From positions 1 to 6,104 of the forward strand of contig JASKJZ010000164.1 of assembly GCA_030154385.1 (NCBI GenBank): a DNA stretch of 6,104 bases. The letters run 5' to 3'. Below, piece after piece: positions 4,676 to 6,104 of this stretch (its first letter is position 1; the number at the start of each line of letters is the position of its first letter). A model generated the notes under the pieces. That model saw only the letters and a program-made list of their open reading frames with translations. It was not told where the DNA came from and searched no databases. The stretch comes from Clostridiales bacterium (lineage in GTDB: Bacteria > Bacillota_A > Clostridia > Lachnospirales > Lachnospiraceae). The translations under genes were made by a program, and so were the position numbers.

Positions 4676-6104
4676 ATGGAATTAAAAGAGATGACAGTAG
4701 GACAATTGTTGTCTAGAAATGCAGAACAATTTCCAGACACGCTTGCAATGGAATATCATGAGTGGAGTTATACCTGGCAGGATATGAATCGTATTACGGA
4801 GCATCTGGCAGTTAAGTTTTATCAGGATGGAATTCGAAAAGGGGTACATGTGGGCATTTTTTGCTCCAATAGTCCCAATTGGGTATTTACCTATCTTGCA
4901 CTTGCAAAGCTAGGTGCGATTTCCGTTTTAATTAATTTTAATTATAAAGAAAAAGAACTGCATGCAGTCTTAAATTATGCAAACATCGAGTATTTATGTT
5001 ATGGTGATCACTACAAAGAAAATGATTTCAAAGAAATTATGAGAAAGCTTCGAAAGAGGCAGATTTGGAAGATGCGCCGTTATATTTATATGGGACCAGA
5101 TGAGGAGGGACAGTGGTTTCACGAAAATAGCTTCTTTTTTGAGAACCCAAAAGAGATTGAAGGTATCGAGGCAGAGAAGGGAAAGGTCGGGACACACGAT
5201 ATCCTCAGTATGCTCTTTACCTCTGGAACCACCTCACAGCCAAAGGGCATTCTGTTGACGCATTACCAGATGTTAAATATAGCAGCGATTGCCTGTGATA
5301 GCATGCATTGGAAGAGGGAGGATAAGATTTGCTTAAGTCTAGCTTTGTTCCACTGCTTTGGACTGTCAACCGGACTTCTTGCCAGTCTCGTTAGCGGTTG
5401 CAGCATTTGTGTAATCGAGAGCTTTCGTACCATACAGGTTTTACAAGAAATTCAAGAAAAAAAGTGCACGGTGCTAAGCGGTGTACCGACGATGTTTCTT
5501 GCAATGATGAAAAACGAGATGTTTTCCTCATTTGATTTATCCTCGTTGGTTTCGGGAATCATAGCGGGGTCTGGTATTCGAAAATGCGATTATCGTAACA
5601 TTGTAGAGCGTTTTCAAATGAAGAAGCTTCAGCAATCCTTTGGTCAGACCGAGGCTTCTCCCAGTATCACATTTTCTGACTACGAAGACCCAATGGAAAC
5701 AAAGGAAGTCTCGGTTGGGAAAGCGATACCACACACAAAGCTCCGGATTATGGATAATCGTCGTCGATTGGAGCTTAATCCGTATGAAATCGGTGAGATT
5801 CAGGTCCAGGGGTTTCATGTCATGCAGTATGGATATTATAAAAAGAAGACGGAAACAAAGCGAACCTTTAGTGCAGATGGATGGCTTCGCACGGGTGATT
5901 TAGGATATCTGGATGAAGAAGGTAATCTCTACATAACGGGGCGTAAAAAGGATATTATCATACGCTGTGGGGAAAACATAGCGCCGCTTGAACTAGAAGA
6001 AGTTTTTTTGCAGTATAAAGGGGTACTGGATGTAAAGGTTTTTGGAGTGCCTGATCCCTTTGCACAAGAGGAAATTGCGGCAGCCGTATGCTATAGTAAG
6101 ACAA
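4676..6104 (+). CDS. AMP-forming acyl-CoA synthetase/ligase, ANL superfamily class I (3' partial)
   Basis: This enzyme joins a carboxylic acid to CoA through an acyl-adenylate, using ATP. The frame stays open for 476 codons to the window end, so the last part is missing; complete relatives are about 500-550 residues. Visible core motifs are the P-loop TSGTTSQPKG (182-191), FGQTEASP (322-329, the A5 YGxTE motif), RTGDLGYLDEEG (405-416) with the ATP-ribose Asp408, and the hinge/A8 motif GRKKDIIIRCGENI (422-435). A8 usually has GGEN; here it is CGEN. The catalytic A10 lysine lies beyond the edge. No signal peptide or membrane segment is visible. The gene follows the activator by 38 bases in what looks like one operon, so it probably makes the CoA thioester that the activator-dependent enzyme reduces or dehydrates. 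Acid specificity (fatty, aryl, hydroxy acid or carnitine-like) cannot be judged from the motifs. Confidence 0.92.
   Translation, partial: MELKEMTVGQLLSRNAEQFPDTLAMEYHEWSYTWQDMNRITEHLAVKFYQDGIRKGVHVGIFCSNSPNWVFTYLALAKLGAISVLINFNYKEKELHAVLNYANIEYLCYGDHYKENDFKEIMRKLRKRQIWKMRRYIYMGPDEEGQWFHENSFFFENPKEIEGIEAEKGKVGTHDILSMLFTSGTTSQPKGILLTHYQMLNIAAIACDSMHWKREDKICLSLALFHCFGLSTGLLASLVSGCSICVIESFRTIQVLQEIQEKKCTVLSGVPTMFLAMMKNEMFSSFDLSSLVSGIIAGSGIRKCDYRNIVERFQMKKLQQSFGQTEASPSITFSDYEDPMETKEVSVGKAIPHTKLRIMDNRRRLELNPYEIGEIQVQGFHVMQYGYYKKKTETKRTFSADGWLRTGDLGYLDEEGNLYITGRKKDIIIRCGENIAPLELEEVFLQYKGVLDVKVFGVPDPFAQEEIAAAVCYSKT

Noticed and set aside
5537..5903. Open frames on both strands inside the ligase gene
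   Set aside because: The continuous + strand frame from 4676 carries all the ANL motifs across this stretch; the others are shadows.
1..6104. CRISPR arrays, insertion sequences, tRNA or rRNA genes
   Set aside because: No spaced direct repeats, transposase motifs, terminal inverted repeats or tRNA-like cloverleaf sequences were seen; the only repeats are short and lie in the two control regions.

Overview
The window looks like chromosomal DNA of an anaerobic low-to-moderate GC Firmicute, most likely a Clostridia member. The reasons are purine-rich AGGAGG-type ribosome binding sites, AT-rich intergenic regions with sigma-A-like promoters, many iron-sulfur proteins, and an oxygen-sensitive HgdC-type dehydratase/reductase activator. 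All five genes lie on the + strand. The first is cut by the left edge and the last by the right edge.

Region 1 (1-2877) is a two-gene redox operon. The first gene fuses a NuoG-like iron-sulfur N-terminus to a GltD/NfnB-type FAD and NAD(P) module, the architecture described for StnC of the Sporomusa-type transhydrogenase. The second, 11 bases downstream, is a shortened HydB/NuoF relative. It keeps the SLBB domain, the NuoF-type cluster region and a 2x[4Fe-4S] ferredoxin tail, but has lost the FMN/NADH-binding core and one cluster cysteine. Region 2 (2878-3028) is a control region with a promoter and a long hairpin just after the predicted transcription start. Region 3 (3029-3706) encodes a GntR/FCD regulator.

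Region 4 (3707-3857) is a second control region with a good promoter, TTTGGTA-like boxes and three tandem octamers. Region 5 (3858-6104) holds an HgdC/BadF-type ATP-dependent activator, followed after 38 bases by a class I acyl-CoA synthetase that is still open at the window end.

Read together, the ligase would activate a carboxylic acid to its CoA thioester. The activator would fire single electrons, at the cost of ATP, into a 2-hydroxyacyl-CoA dehydratase or benzoyl-CoA-reductase-like enzyme that is not in this window. The redox pair could supply the low-potential electrons, and the GntR protein probably senses the substrate or its CoA ester. The substrate cannot be read from the sequence. 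The least familiar parts are the flavin-less HydB-like subunit and its pairing with the StnC-like flavoprotein beside an activator/ligase operon.
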